Below are positions 63,050-64,000 of a DNA stretch of 64,000 nucleotides, in pieces; positions within the stretch are counted from its first letter, which is position 1; every line of letters starts with the position of its first letter. The DNA lies in assembly GCF_038396675.1 (NCBI RefSeq), contig NC_088934.1, forward strand, positions 44,996,001 through 45,060,000. Direction: 5' to 3'. The DNA comes from Hydra vulgaris. Its lineage: Eukaryota > Cnidaria > Hydrozoa > Anthoathecata > Hydridae. The notes under the pieces are model-generated. The model searched no databases and was not told the DNA's origin. It saw nothing but the letters and a program-made list of their open reading frames with translations. Made by a program: the position numbers and the translations under genes.

Positions 63050-63240
63050 ACCGCATCAGTTAATTTTAAAAATGTTACTACATTTTGCGAAACTGGTAAA
63101 GCTTATCAATCTATAACTAATTTTTTTACAGTTATGAACATGATATCCCCAATGAGTTTTAAAAACTTCAGCCCATTAAATAATAATTTATTAAACATTT
63201 CTAATGAAAATACTTCCGCAAGTATGTCTACAACTAATAA
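63050..63240 (+). pseudogene. Possible transposase fragment (Mutator-like type), uncertain
   Basis: One plus-strand frame reads FCETGKAYQSITNFFTVMNM, then ISPMSFKNFSPLNN, and ends ASMSTTNKS. This recalls the start of Mutator-like transposase-domain proteins common in cnidarian genomes (GKxYxxLxxFxxxMNMP). Recognition is weak and later parts are not readable. Confidence 0.3.
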
Positions 63241-63788
63241 AAGCAATAAACTTTTGTTATCAATACTGTAAAATAGTTGGTCTACGTATTTGTTACCTAA
63301 AAAATATTTGTTCAAAAGCTTCATATCTTAATTACTTCAATGAACCCAAATGTCGCTCACAGAGTTGTTTTTTTTACACTAAAGACAAAATCTGTTGTTT
63401 GTGACTGTATCAGTATAATTTTAGCAGCAGAGGAAAATGTTTTTTCTGTTTAAGTGTACAGAGACCAACTATCTGTAAAGCATATAAAAAGTGAAGTTAT
63501 CACGAACTTAAAAATAATAATGACCTTCCTAATTGTGCGGTGTTAGGTATGAAGAGGGAGATGGGATAAGAAAAAATCCAAAATACAGAAGAGCATCTAA
63601 AATAATGTTACAAACAAGTCATGATACTTGAATAAGTTTTACAATGCCGCTATTGACCTATCTACGCTTGTAACTAAATAGTGTTCCTTCAGGAATTTGA
63701 GTTTCTTTAATTCTGTTGAATGTGTCAGTATTGATTTAGGAAAAAAATCTCTATAGATTAAAAGCATTTGACCTATCAAAACCGCAAT

Positions 63789-63899
63789 TTCAAGGCACCA
63801 GACGTACACCAGGTCAACAAAGAGATCATACTAGACGTACACTGGGTCAACAAAGAGGTCATACCAGACGTACACCTGGTCAACAAAGAACCATGACGT
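63789..63899 (+). repeat. 33-bp tandem repeat, three units, coding-like
   Basis: Unit AGACGTACACCAGGTCAACA plus AAGAGATCATACT. In one frame it gives RRTPGQQRDHT, RRTLGQQRGHT, RRTPGQQRTMT and a stop. The frame is open back to about 63742 (roughly 50 codons). The changes between units are few. It could be the basic tail of a broken gene or simply a minisatellite. Confidence 0.75.
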
Positions 63900-64000
63900 A
63901 GTTTAAAATATAGAGAAAAATCATCCTAATCTGAAAAAACGTTTTTAGCTCCTTTAACTCAGCCAATTACCTCTTACCTCAAAACTCATCAACACCATAT

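Overview
The window looks like a piece of a Hydra (cnidarian) chromosome. It is very AT-rich, with small introns, many long (TA)n arrays and a dense layer of decayed transposons. It also carries genes for an intermediate-filament protein that matches nematocilin, which is known from Hydra stinging cells. The species call is inference from these traits.

Host genes. A same-strand array of three nematocilin-type copies lies at 33.8-55.6 kb. Copy 1 (33780-35967, six exons, 470 aa) and copy 3 (53272-55646, six exons, 471 aa) are intact with identical exon phases. Copy 2 (42377-43553) is an unprocessed pseudogene made from a copy-3-like gene. Both proteins have a lamin-length rod and a short tail, with no lamin-tail domain and no CaaX box. 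They are expected to build the filament of the cnidocil, the mechanosensory cilium of nematocytes. Upstream sequence blocks are shared between copies, and exons differ sharply in how similar they are, which suggests gene conversion.

0-33 kb: transposon graveyard. It holds hAT relics (137-1035, 17.6-18.0 kb, 21.6-23.2 kb), a full-length but broken hAT with terminal repeats (11253-14772), a Tigger/pogo relic (6670-7292), a mariner-superfamily relic (5850-6430), several LINE fragments, a GC-rich foldback element (7507-8906), a 1.36-kb inverted duplication (15346-16703), a complete Tc1-like element with a broken transposase (26121-27754), SINE-like relics and minisatellites.

36-53 kb: LINE scraps, long TA arrays, many perfect short palindromes, and a nested structure at 44.2-48.3 kb. 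In it, long inverted arms enclose two 214-bp direct repeats, each carrying a hammerhead-ribozyme-like motif. An unrecognised gene relic follows at 48.8-49.6 kb.

56-64 kb: two mariner elements (one truncated, one internally deleted but with both ends), LINE 3' ends, a MITE with long inverted repeats (62.08-62.6 kb) and a 33-bp coding-like tandem repeat at the right edge.

Outside the nematocilin array I see no gene that looks intact. No tRNA, rRNA or CRISPR was seen.
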